DNA of 43,343 nucleotides from the NCBI GenBank assembly GCA_902628815.1, contig CACOOK010000007.1, positions 1 to 43,343 of the forward strand, given 5' to 3'. This DNA is from an uncultured Pelagibacteraceae bacterium. Its GTDB lineage: Bacteria; Pseudomonadota; Alphaproteobacteria; Pelagibacterales; Pelagibacteraceae. A model generated the notes under the pieces. It worked only from the letters and a program-made list of their open reading frames with translations. It did no database searches and had not been told where the DNA came from. The position numbers were made by a program, and so were the translations under genes. Within the stretch, counting starts at the first letter, position 1, and every line of letters begins with the position of its first letter. Positions 25,302 to 32,658 of the stretch are shown piece after piece.

Positions 25302-26304
25302 TTTTAAAATTATCTTTCAATGTGCAAACTGCTAAAGCAAATCTTAAAGATCTATTCCAACTCAAAATTTTTTCATAATTATCAAAGATTATAAAAGCTG
25401 GAGAATATGTTTCAGACCCAGGAATAATATCTTTATCTGGTATAATGATCGCTGCTCTTAAATTATTTTTGATTTTAAGATCTTCGAAATTCATAATATA
25501 TTTTTTAAAGAAAATGACACTTTTTTTATTTTTTATAGATCTAGCTGAAGAATTAAGATATTTTTTTGGTATTTTGTTGTTTAAATCTATCTTAAAAAAA
25601 CAAGGCTGATTTTTTTTCCACCCTATTTTCTTCAAATAATTTGCAGCAGAAGCGAAAGAGTCTTCTGTTTTTTTTAATTCAATAGTTTTGTTTTCGTTAA
25701 AATCTATCGCATAGTTTCTTATTGTTCTGGGCATAAATTGAAAATTACCAAAAGCTCCAGCCCAAGATCCATAAAGTATTTCTTTATTAATTATTCTATT
25801 GTCAACTAATTTAAGTAAAATTAATAATTCTTTAGTAAAAAATTCACTTCTTCTTTTATCAAAACTTAATGTTGCCAAGGAAGATACAATATCCATTTTT
25901 CCTAAATATTTTCCAAAATTTGTTTCGATTCCCATCAAAGCTAGAAGCAGTTCTTTTTCTACTTGAAATACGTTTTCTACTTTATCAATAATAACTTTTT
26001 TTTTTTTATAAAGTTTTATTCCTTCTTTTACCTTTCTTTTCGACGACCTCTTTTTAATGTAAGTAAAAGTATCTTCATAAAATTCAGGTTGATAGCGATC
26101 GTATTCAATTACTTTTGGCAGAAATTTAGCATCATTCATCACATCGTTTACAACTTTTTTTGATATACCTTCAGAAATTGCTTTTTTTTTAAAATTGTTT
26201 AACCATGTTTCAAAATTATTTTCACTTGCAAAACTACATGAAGTAAAAACTAAGCTTAAACTCAAGATAAATTTGATAATTTTTGTCATTTTTTTAATTA
26301 TCAT
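25291..26304 (-). CDS. Lytic murein transglycosylase, MltB family
   Basis: A 337-residue SLT_2-type transglycosylase that cleaves peptidoglycan glycan strands with 1,6-anhydro product formation. An N-terminal signal (about 1-27, SLVFTSCSFAS) gives export; the cysteine at 23 lacks a strict lipobox. The catalytic Glu127 is in LALMGIETNFGKY, and GSWAGAFGNFQFMPRT is the family's conserved substrate-binding loop. ATG at 26302-26304 or the Met five codons later may be used. It is first in the eight-gene minus-strand operon. Confidence 0.92.
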   Translation of the reverse strand: MIIKKMTKIIKFILSLSLVFTSCSFASENNFETWLNNFKKKAISEGISKKVVNDVMNDAKFLPKVIEYDRYQPEFYEDTFTYIKKRSSKRKVKEGIKLYKKKKVIIDKVENVFQVEKELLLALMGIETNFGKYLGKMDIVSSLATLSFDKRRSEFFTKELLILLKLVDNRIINKEILYGSWAGAFGNFQFMPRTIRNYAIDFNENKTIELKKTEDSFASAANYLKKIGWKKNQPCFFKIDLNNKIPKKYLNSSARSIKNKKSVIFFKKYIMNFEDLKIKNNLRAAIIIPDKDIIPGSETYSPAFIIFDNYEKILSWNRSLRFALAVCTLKDNFKNEI

Positions 26305-26349
26305 ATTTGATATTTATTAACTAGCATAAGAAATACCCATACTTAATTA

Positions 26350-26378
26350 TTGTTATTTATTTACTTTGATAGTAATAA
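26350..26378 (+). promoter_or_regulatory. Candidate promoter for tRNA-Ser
   Basis: TTGTTA (26350-26355) and TAATAA (26373-26378) are spaced by 17 bases, and tRNA-Ser begins 20 bases beyond the -10 box. The hexamers are moderate matches in AT-rich DNA, so this is plausible but not certain. Confidence 0.5.
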
Positions 26379-26397
26379 ATAATGACTTTTATCACCT

Positions 26398-26487
26398 GGA
26401 GAGGTGGCTGAGCGGTTGAAAGCACTGGTCTTGAAAACCAGCAACGGGGCAACTCGTTCGTGGGTTCGAATCCCACCCTCTCCGCCA
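26398..26487 (+). tRNA. tRNA-Ser (anticodon TGA)
   Basis: A complete 90-base class II tRNA: acceptor GGAGAGG/CCTCTCC, anticodon stem CTGGT/ACCAG with loop CTTGAAA (anticodon TGA), a long variable arm typical of serine tRNAs, T arm GTGGG-TTCGAAT-CCCAC, discriminator G and an encoded CCA. The next base is the stop codon of the convergent sdhE gene. Confidence 0.97.
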
Positions 26488-26745
26488 TTAAACTTTATAT
26501 TTTTTAAATATTTGTGAAATCATATTCTTATCAATATTTTGCTCTTTAATATCAAAATTATAAAAATTAAGGATTGTCTCATCCTCAAATTCTAAAAATT
26601 TTTCAAGCTCTATCAATAAATTGCTGTCAAACTTATCTATATGATTCTTTACAAAAGAAGTTAACAATATATCCATCTCTTTAGTACCTCTATAAGAAGC
26701 TCTGTATAAAAGTTTTTTTTTAAAGATTTCTAATTTTTCTGACAT
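26488..26745 (-). CDS. sdhE: FAD assembly factor SdhE (succinate dehydrogenase assembly factor 2)
   Basis: An 85-residue protein of the SdhE/Sdh5 family, which promotes covalent attachment of FAD to succinate dehydrogenase SdhA. The signature RGTKEMD is at residues 19-25 (RGxxExD), and the C-terminal half LEKFLEFEDETILNFY has the conserved acidic helix. Its stop codon abuts the CCA end of tRNA-Ser on the other strand. It diverges from recG across only 25 bases; sdhE-recG adjacency is common in alphaproteobacteria. Confidence 0.93.
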   Translation of the reverse strand: MSEKLEIFKKKLLYRASYRGTKEMDILLTSFVKNHIDKFDSNLLIELEKFLEFEDETILNFYNFDIKEQNIDKNMISQIFKKYKV

Positions 26746-26770
26746 TAAAATATAATATATATAATATTTA
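26746..26770. promoter_or_regulatory. Very short divergent spacer between sdhE and recG
   Basis: These 25 bases, all A or T, separate two divergent start codons and leave no room for two complete promoters plus leaders. Either the promoters lie within the opposing genes or the mRNAs are nearly leaderless. No Shine-Dalgarno sequence is visible for either gene. Confidence 0.5.
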
Positions 26771-28822
26771 ATGAATTTACTAAAAAAAGAATTTTTTTTT
26801 CAAGATGTAAATAAATTAAAAGGAGTAGGAATACAGCTATCTAAATATCTGAAAAAGAAAAGGATAGAAAAGATTAAAGATATTATTCTTAACTTTCCTT
26901 ATTCTGAAACGAACAGATCAAATTTATCTAAGTTAAATAACCTAGAAATTGGAAAAATTCAAACTATCAAAGTTCTTGTTAAAAAACTTTATTTTCCAAG
27001 AATAAGAAATTTACCTAACAAAATATTATGTCAAGATGAAACTGGAAATATAGATATAGTTTATTTTAATAGTCGTGAAGGTTATTTAAGAAAAATTTTT
27101 CCATTGAACGAATGGGTGATTATTAGTGGCAAGGTAAATTTTTTTAGAAATAAATATCAGATTTCTAATCCAGACTACGTAACTTCATTACAAAATCAAG
27201 ATTATGTTGTTAAAAACATACCTAAATATAGTCTCACTAAAGGTATTAATGAAAAAAAATACAGGTATATATGTGATCAGGTTACAAAAAATCTTCCAAA
27301 GATTGAAGATTGGTTAAGTGAAGATTTTATCAAAAAAAATAATTTATTGAATTGGAATATAGCTATCAAAGAATTACATAATTCTATAAATAGCAATAAC
27401 AATTCTCCAAGTTATAGACGAATTGTCTTCGACGAAATATGTGCAAATTTACTTACACTTTCAAAAAATAGAAAAAGGATAAAAAAAAATAAAACAAATA
27501 AAGAATTTTTAGAGAGTATTTCAAATAAGATAGTTAATACGTTAGATTTTAAACTTACTAATGATCAAAAAAGAGTTCTTAAAGAAATTAATTTTGATTT
27601 AAGCAGTAATAAAAGGATGTTTAGAATTTTACAGGGAGATGTTGGTTCAGGAAAAACTATTGTTTCACTACTGACTATATCTAATGTTGTCGAAAGTGGT
27701 TATCAATGCGCTTTAATGGGGCCAACAGAAATATTAGCACTTCAACATTATAAACTTGCAAAAAGAATTTTTAAAGACACTAATATAAATATAGTTTTTT
27801 TAACCGGTAAGACAGAAAGTAAAGAAAAAAAAAAAATTTTAAAAGATTTGGAGACAGGAAAAATTGATATAATAATTGGAACACATTCTTTATTTCAAAA
27901 AAAGATTAAATTTAAAAATTTGGGTTATATAGTCATTGATGAACAACACAAATTCGGTGTTAATCAAAGATCTGATTTAGCAAAAAAAGGCGGTCCTGAT
28001 TGTGATTTGCTATTAATGTCCGCAACGCCAATTCCTAGAACTATGATGATGTCATTATACGGTGACATGGATTTATCAAAAATTATAGAAAAACCAGCAC
28101 TGAGAAAAAAGATTATCACAATTAGCAAACCAGAAAAAAAAATTAAAGAAATCTGGACTTTCTTGAAAAAAAATATTGCTAAAAAAAATCAAATTTTTTG
28201 GGTTTGTCCATTAATTGATGAGTCAAAATTTTTAGACTTTTCTTCAGCTAAAAAAAAATTTAATGAAATTAATAAAATTTTTCCAAATTCTGTCGGCTTA
28301 TTACACGGTGGTCTTGAAAAAGAAGAAAAGAATAAAGTTTTAAAAGAATTTCTAAAAAAAAAAATTTCTATACTCGTATCCACAACTGTAATAGAGGTCG
28401 GAATAGATTTTCCTGATGCAAACGTAATCATTATTGAAAATGCAAATAAATTCGGCTTAGCACAGCTGCACCAATTGAGAGGTAGAGTTGGCCGAGGAGA
28501 CAAGCAAGCTACTTGTATTTTGTTATTTAAAGATGGTTTGAGTAAAAATGCTATAAAAAGAATTAAGATTCTTAAAAGTTCTGATGATGGTTTTTTTATA
28601 GCTGATGAAGATTTGAAGCTACGTGGTTTTGGTGACCTTACGGGGTATCAACAAAGTGGAATGAAAAATTTTAGGTTTGCTGACCCTATAATACATAAAG
28701 ATTTGTTTGAATTGGCAGAAAAATTTATTTTAGATACCCAAGAGAAAGTCAATCAAGAAAAATACATGTTTTTACTAAAATTATTTGATAAAGCTGAAAT
28801 CATTAATATCAATGAAATTTAG
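26771..28822 (+). CDS. recG: ATP-dependent DNA helicase RecG
   Basis: A 683-residue helicase that remodels stalled replication forks and Holliday junctions. The N-terminal wedge (OB-fold) domain covers about 60-160. Helicase motifs: I GDVGSGKT (about 288-295), II DEQH in VIDEQHKFGV (about 390), III MSATPIPRT, and VI QLRGRVGRG. The C-terminal TRG region is YQQSGM. Length is standard. Its stop overlaps the convergent DUF502 gene by four bases. Confidence 0.97.
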   Translation: MNLLKKEFFFQDVNKLKGVGIQLSKYLKKKRIEKIKDIILNFPYSETNRSNLSKLNNLEIGKIQTIKVLVKKLYFPRIRNLPNKILCQDETGNIDIVYFNSREGYLRKIFPLNEWVIISGKVNFFRNKYQISNPDYVTSLQNQDYVVKNIPKYSLTKGINEKKYRYICDQVTKNLPKIEDWLSEDFIKKNNLLNWNIAIKELHNSINSNNNSPSYRRIVFDEICANLLTLSKNRKRIKKNKTNKEFLESISNKIVNTLDFKLTNDQKRVLKEINFDLSSNKRMFRILQGDVGSGKTIVSLLTISNVVESGYQCALMGPTEILALQHYKLAKRIFKDTNINIVFLTGKTESKEKKKILKDLETGKIDIIIGTHSLFQKKIKFKNLGYIVIDEQHKFGVNQRSDLAKKGGPDCDLLLMSATPIPRTMMMSLYGDMDLSKIIEKPALRKKIITISKPEKKIKEIWTFLKKNIAKKNQIFWVCPLIDESKFLDFSSAKKKFNEINKIFPNSVGLLHGGLEKEEKNKVLKEFLKKKISILVSTTVIEVGIDFPDANVIIIENANKFGLAQLHQLRGRVGRGDKQATCILLFKDGLSKNAIKRIKILKSSDDGFFIADEDLKLRGFGDLTGYQQSGMKNFRFADPIIHKDLFELAEKFILDTQEKVNQEKYMFLLKLFDKAEIININEI

Positions 28823-29433
28823 TTTATATTTGTTGTTCCAGCAGATACTATAAATTTTGAAGCTTGTTCAAAAGTAATATCTAAATAAATCAAATCTTTC
28901 TTTGGCACCATCAATAGAAAACCACTTGTTGGATTTGGTGTCGTAGGAACAAAAACATTTATTAGATCTTCTTTAACTGCATCTTTAATAATTCCAGTGT
29001 TTTCTTTAGTCGCAAATCCTACGGCCCATACACCCTTTCTTGGATACTCTAAAAGAACTACACTTTTTTGTTTATTATCAGTTTTTGTAAAACTTTCTGT
29101 CATCTGACCAATAGCAGAATAAATTGTTCTAAGTATTGGAATCTTTTTTAAAATATTATTAAATAAATCAAAAAATTTTTTTCCTAAAAAGGAAAGTGAC
29201 AACCAGCCGATAAAGGTAATAAATAACAAAGCTATTAAAATTTCTAACCCTGGTATATCAAAAGGTAAGTAATTGTTTGGATTAATTTCTTTTGGAATTA
29301 ACTTGCTGGATACTCTTATAACAAATAGAGTTAAATATAATGTGATACCGATAGGAATAGAAACTACAATACCTGCGATAAAATTATTTCTAATACGCGA
29401 AAATATAGACTTTTTAATATTATTTTTTGACAT
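28819..29433 (-). CDS. DUF502 family membrane protein
   Basis: A 204-residue protein with two transmembrane segments (about 17-39 and 58-82) followed by a soluble domain. Family features are LRTIYSAIGQMTESF, VLLEYPRKGVWAVGFAT and VFVPTTPNPTSGFLLMVP; the PTSG motif is a DUF502 hallmark. Function is unknown in bacteria generally; distant plant homologues (COV) affect vascular patterning. It lies next to recG in many alphaproteobacteria. The spacer to the M48 gene (79 bases) holds the divergent promoters. Confidence 0.92.
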   Translation of the reverse strand: MSKNNIKKSIFSRIRNNFIAGIVVSIPIGITLYLTLFVIRVSSKLIPKEINPNNYLPFDIPGLEILIALLFITFIGWLSLSFLGKKFFDLFNNILKKIPILRTIYSAIGQMTESFTKTDNKQKSVVLLEYPRKGVWAVGFATKENTGIIKDAVKEDLINVFVPTTPNPTSGFLLMVPKKDLIYLDITFEQASKFIVSAGTTNIN

Positions 29434-29512
29434 TTATTAGGTGTAACTAGAATAAATTATAAATATTAAGATTAATATAAAAATTGCAATTAATAATTTA
29501 TTATTTAAAATC

Positions 29513-30358
29513 ATGAATCTACAAATGTATAACATAAACAGAAGAAAATTTCTTGGCTTATTTGGTTGCGGTTGCTGCTCATTATTGCTTCCATCTTGCT
29601 CTACCGTTCCAATTACTGAAAGAAAACAATTGAGCATTATACCTGAAGCACGTATCAACAGACAGGCAGCTGCAGCATACGAAAATTTTAGAAAAAAAAC
29701 TAAATTGATTAATAGCGGTTCTCAATTAAATGAGATTAGAGAAATTGGCAAAAAGATTGAAATTGCTGTTAGTGCTTTTTTCGATAATCAAAATAAAGAA
29801 GATCCTACCAAATATTTTGAATGGGACTATGTTTTAGTTGATAATGATAAAATTGTTAATGCGTGGTGTATGCCTGGAGGCAAAATTGCAGTTTACACTG
29901 GTCTGCTTAAAGTCACAAAAAATACTAACGCTTTATCTATTGTCATGGGTCACGAAATAGCTCATGCTGTAGCAAGACATTCTGTAGAGAGAATGAGTCA
30001 TGCAATGACGCTTAATCTTGGCACAGCTGTTGCTGACATTTTTTTAGGTGGAGCTATAAATCGAACTAGAAATACTGTTGGACAAAATACTGGTTTAGAT
30101 ATATTTCAACTTGGAGTATTAAATCCTTTCGGTAGAAAACAAGAAACCGAGGCCGATTATTTAGGATTAATTTTTTCCTCTCTTTCTGGATATGACATAA
30201 GAGAGTCAATCAATTTATGGAAAAGAATGTATGAAAAAAACAAAGGTAAAGAACCTCCTGTGTTTTTAAGTACACATCCTAGTAGTACAAAAAGAATTGA
30301 AAATTTGAAAAGTTGGATAAATGAAGTTATTGTTGAATATCCACCAATAAAAATCTAA
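29513..30358 (+). CDS. M48 family metalloprotease with Tat-type lipoprotein signal
   Basis: A 281-residue secreted zinc protease. A twin-arginine-like signal NRRKFLGLF (9-17) is followed by a Cys-rich hydrophobic segment and a lipobox-like LPSC (putative lipidated Cys29). The zinc motif is HEIAH at 147-151 and the third ligand Glu is in KQETEADYLGL (about residue 214). It resembles LoiP/BepA-type periplasmic proteases that act on misfolded outer-membrane proteins. Start ATG at 29513 or Met5 are both possible. The gene ends 21 bases before the tRNA-Lys 3' end on the other strand. Confidence 0.92.
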   Translation: MNLQMYNINRRKFLGLFGCGCCSLLLPSCSTVPITERKQLSIIPEARINRQAAAAYENFRKKTKLINSGSQLNEIREIGKKIEIAVSAFFDNQNKEDPTKYFEWDYVLVDNDKIVNAWCMPGGKIAVYTGLLKVTKNTNALSIVMGHEIAHAVARHSVERMSHAMTLNLGTAVADIFLGGAINRTRNTVGQNTGLDIFQLGVLNPFGRKQETEADYLGLIFSSLSGYDIRESINLWKRMYEKNKGKEPPVFLSTHPSSTKRIENLKSWINEVIVEYPPIKI

Positions 30359-30383
30359 TTTCATAAATTAAATTTTATTGGTG
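30342..30383. repeat. Inverted repeat spanning M48 stop and tRNA-Lys 3' end
   Basis: CACCAATAAAA (30343-30353 region, arm at about 30342-30352) and TTTTATTGGTG (30373-30383) are complementary over 11 bases with a loop of about 20 bases. The right arm contains the CCA end of tRNA-Lys (30379-30381). No T-run follows on either strand, so it is not a standard terminator. Confidence 0.5.
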
Positions 30384-30454
30384 AGCCCTGTTGGACTCGA
30401 ACCAACGACACCCTCCTTAAAAGGGAGGTGCTCTACCAACTGAGCTAAGGGCCC
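30379..30454 (-). tRNA. tRNA-Lys (anticodon TTT)
   Basis: On the minus strand a 76-base cloverleaf: acceptor GGGCCCT/AGGGCTC (one G-U pair), D arm with AGTTGGTAGAGC, anticodon stem CTCCC/GGGAG-type with loop CTTTTAA (anticodon TTT), T arm GTTGG-TTCGAGT-CCAAC, discriminator A and encoded CCA. It lies 43 bases downstream of tgt on the same strand and might be partly co-transcribed with it. Confidence 0.97.
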
Positions 30455-30497
30455 TAAAGACGATCTTTTATATATTAATTACCAAAATTTCAAATAT

Positions 30498-31610
30498 TTA
30501 ATCAAAAAATTTTATATATTTTTTATAAAACTCTTTAAATTTGCCATCTTTGATACTTTTTCTAATTTCATCCATAAACTGTTGATAAAAGTATATATTG
30601 TGCAAAGAAATCAACATTGATGCAAGCATTTCATCAGATTTTATTAAATGATTTAAATAACTTTTAGAGTAATTATTTAGATCTCTAATGTCGCACGTCT
30701 TGTCTAAAGGAGTTAAATCTTTTTGAAATTTGGAATTTTTGAGATTTATTTTTCCGTCCCAAGTAAAAGCTAGACCTGTTCTTCCAGACCTGGTGGGCAT
30801 TACACAGTCAAACATGTCGATTCCCTCTTTGACAGCACCTAGAATATCTGATGGAGTTCCTACTCCCATTAAATATCTTGGTTTCTTTTTTGGTAAATAA
30901 TTAACCGTTTCATTTAAAATTTGAAACATATCAGATTGTTTTTCGCCTACAGCTAACCCACCCATTGCATACCCATCAAAATTTAATTCTGTCAGTTTTT
31001 CGATACTTTCCATTCTAAGATCTTTATAAAGACCGCCCTGAGTAATTCCAAATAAAGCTTTTGATTTATCGTTTCCAAATTCAATTTTACATCTTTTAGC
31101 CCAATTTGTAGAAGTATCAATTGCTTTCGACAAAATCTTTTTATCTCTAGTTAACTTAGGACATTCATCTAAGACCATAATAATATCTGAATTAATTATT
31201 TTTTGAACTTGGATACTCTTCTCAGGACTAAGTATTATTTTTTTTCCATCTAAATGAGATTTAAAAATAGCACCTATTTTGGGATCTATTTTATTTAATT
31301 TTGATAAGGACATAATTTGGTAGCCTCCAGAGTCAGTTAGAATAGGTTTCTTCCAATTCATAAATTGGTGTAGACCTCCAAATTTTTCTAGAATTTCTAC
31401 TCCAGGTCTTAATAATAAATGATATGTGTTTCCTAAAATGATATCTGTTTTAGTTTTTAATATATCATCAACGAAAACTCCTTTTACTGTTCCTTGAGTT
31501 CCTACGGGCATGAATGCAGGTGTATTTATAATACCTTTGGGTGTTTTTATTTTACCAAGCCTAGCATTTTCATCTTGAGTTATGAGCTCAAAAGAAAATT
31601 CATTTAACAT
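30498..31610 (-). CDS. tgt: tRNA-guanine transglycosylase (queuosine synthesis), zinc site degenerate
   Basis: A 370-residue TIM-barrel enzyme that exchanges guanine 34 for preQ1 in GUN-anticodon tRNAs. The general base Asp93 is in LTDSGGYQIMSL, the nucleophile Asp268 in GIDMFDCVMPTR, with DECP (148-151) and GGLAVGE (218-223 area) at the substrate site. The usual structural zinc site is C-x-C-x2-C and a His 26 residues later. Here Cys306 and His337 are kept at exact spacing, but positions 308 and 311 are Ile and Leu. The rest of the enzyme looks intact. It lies 4 bases after the cyclophilin stop. Confidence 0.95.
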   Translation of the reverse strand: MLNEFSFELITQDENARLGKIKTPKGIINTPAFMPVGTQGTVKGVFVDDILKTKTDIILGNTYHLLLRPGVEILEKFGGLHQFMNWKKPILTDSGGYQIMSLSKLNKIDPKIGAIFKSHLDGKKIILSPEKSIQVQKIINSDIIMVLDECPKLTRDKKILSKAIDTSTNWAKRCKIEFGNDKSKALFGITQGGLYKDLRMESIEKLTELNFDGYAMGGLAVGEKQSDMFQILNETVNYLPKKKPRYLMGVGTPSDILGAVKEGIDMFDCVMPTRSGRTGLAFTWDGKINLKNSKFQKDLTPLDKTCDIRDLNNYSKSYLNHLIKSDEMLASMLISLHNIYFYQQFMDEIRKSIKDGKFKEFYKKYIKFFD

Positions 31611-31614
31611 TCGA

Positions 31615-32169
31615 TTATTTTGATTTTAGTGAAATAATTTTATCAGGCTGTGGAACTGATCCAGAGGCGGGATCACCTTTTTTAATTTTGTCAACAAATT
31701 CCATACCTTTAATAACTTGTCCAAATACAGAGTATTGTCTGTCGAGGTGAGGAGCTGAGTCAAAACATATAAAAAATTGACTATTTGCACTGTTAGGGTC
31801 TGCTGATCTCGCAGCAGATAACGTACCTCTTAAATGAGGTAAATCTGAAAATTCAGACTTTAAGTTAGGCAAATTTGATCCACCGGTACCAGCTAAAGAC
31901 AAATTAAATTCGGGGCTATTTGAATTACCAAATTTTACATCTCCAGTCTGTGCCATAAATCCATCAATTACTCTATGAAATACAACTCCATCATATTTTC
32001 CATTATCTGATAATTCTATAAATCTTTTCACATGATTTGGGGCTTTTTCTGGATATAGCTCAATCTCAACCTTTCCATATTTTAATTCTAATATCATAAT
32101 ATTATTCGCCATTAATTTAGGAGTTACTAAACTAAAAAATAGGATAAATAAATAGATAAATTTTTTCAT
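31615..32169 (-). CDS. Secreted cyclophilin-type peptidyl-prolyl isomerase
   Basis: A 184-residue cyclophilin. A signal peptide (about 1-21, ending LMA) exports it to the periplasm, where it would help fold outer-membrane or secreted proteins. Core motifs: FHRVIDGFMAQTGD (catalytic Arg, Phe and Gln-type positions), SEFSDLPHLRGTLSAAR, NSANSQFFICF and FGQVIKGME. The Trp that binds cyclosporin in human CypA is absent, as in most bacterial forms. Overlaps coaD by four bases (ATGA). Confidence 0.95.
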   Translation of the reverse strand: MKKFIYLFILFFSLVTPKLMANNIMILELKYGKVEIELYPEKAPNHVKRFIELSDNGKYDGVVFHRVIDGFMAQTGDVKFGNSNSPEFNLSLAGTGGSNLPNLKSEFSDLPHLRGTLSAARSADPNSANSQFFICFDSAPHLDRQYSVFGQVIKGMEFVDKIKKGDPASGSVPQPDKIISLKSK

Positions 32170-32657
32170 AAATATTTATTTTTTAACATTTTAGAAGCAT
32201 ATTTAGTAACAAATCTGTTTATATCACCATTTAAATTAGCAATTTCTTTTACAAATTTAGATGATATTATTTGATTTTCAACATCTGACATCAAAAACAT
32301 TGTTTCAATTTTTGAGTTTAATTTTTTATTCATGCCAGCTAATTGAAATTCATACTCAAAATCTGATACGGCTCTTAATCCTCTTATAATTACAGAGGCA
32401 TTGTATTTTTTACATAATTGTATTGTTAAATTATTAAACGATATAACCTTAATTTTTTTTTTATCAAATTTTAAATCTTTAAATAATGAATTATTAATAA
32501 TGTCTAGTCTTTCCTCTATGGAAAAGAAATATTCTTTATCTGTATTGTCGGTTGTAGCAACAATCAGTTTATCAAAAAGTTTTAAAGATTTTTTAATAAC
32601 GTCAATATGTCCATAAGTGATAGGGTCAAATGTACCTGGGTAAACAGCAGTTTTCAT
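32166..32657 (-). CDS. coaD: Phosphopantetheine adenylyltransferase
   Basis: A 163-residue enzyme that makes dephospho-CoA from 4'-phosphopantetheine and ATP. YPGTFDPITYGHIDV (6-20) has the T/HxGH motif (His17 at the ATP phosphate), RGLRAVSDFEYE is the conserved core, and ISSKFVKEIA ends the nucleotide site. I chose ATG at 32655-32657 (MKTAVYPG), one base after the gyrA stop; a TTG seven codons upstream, inside gyrA, would add an unconserved extension. Confidence 0.96.
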   Translation of the reverse strand: MKTAVYPGTFDPITYGHIDVIKKSLKLFDKLIVATTDNTDKEYFFSIEERLDIINNSLFKDLKFDKKKIKVISFNNLTIQLCKKYNASVIIRGLRAVSDFEYEFQLAGMNKKLNSKIETMFLMSDVENQIISSKFVKEIANLNGDINRFVTKYASKMLKNKYL

Positions 32658-32658
32658 T

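Noticed and set aside
29437-29514. Possible 25-residue hydrophobic peptide on the minus strand upstream of DUF502
   Set aside because: It is only AT-rich low-complexity sequence (Ile/Leu/Phe) within a divergent promoter spacer, and its start shares the CATG with the M48 start; no conservation can be judged.
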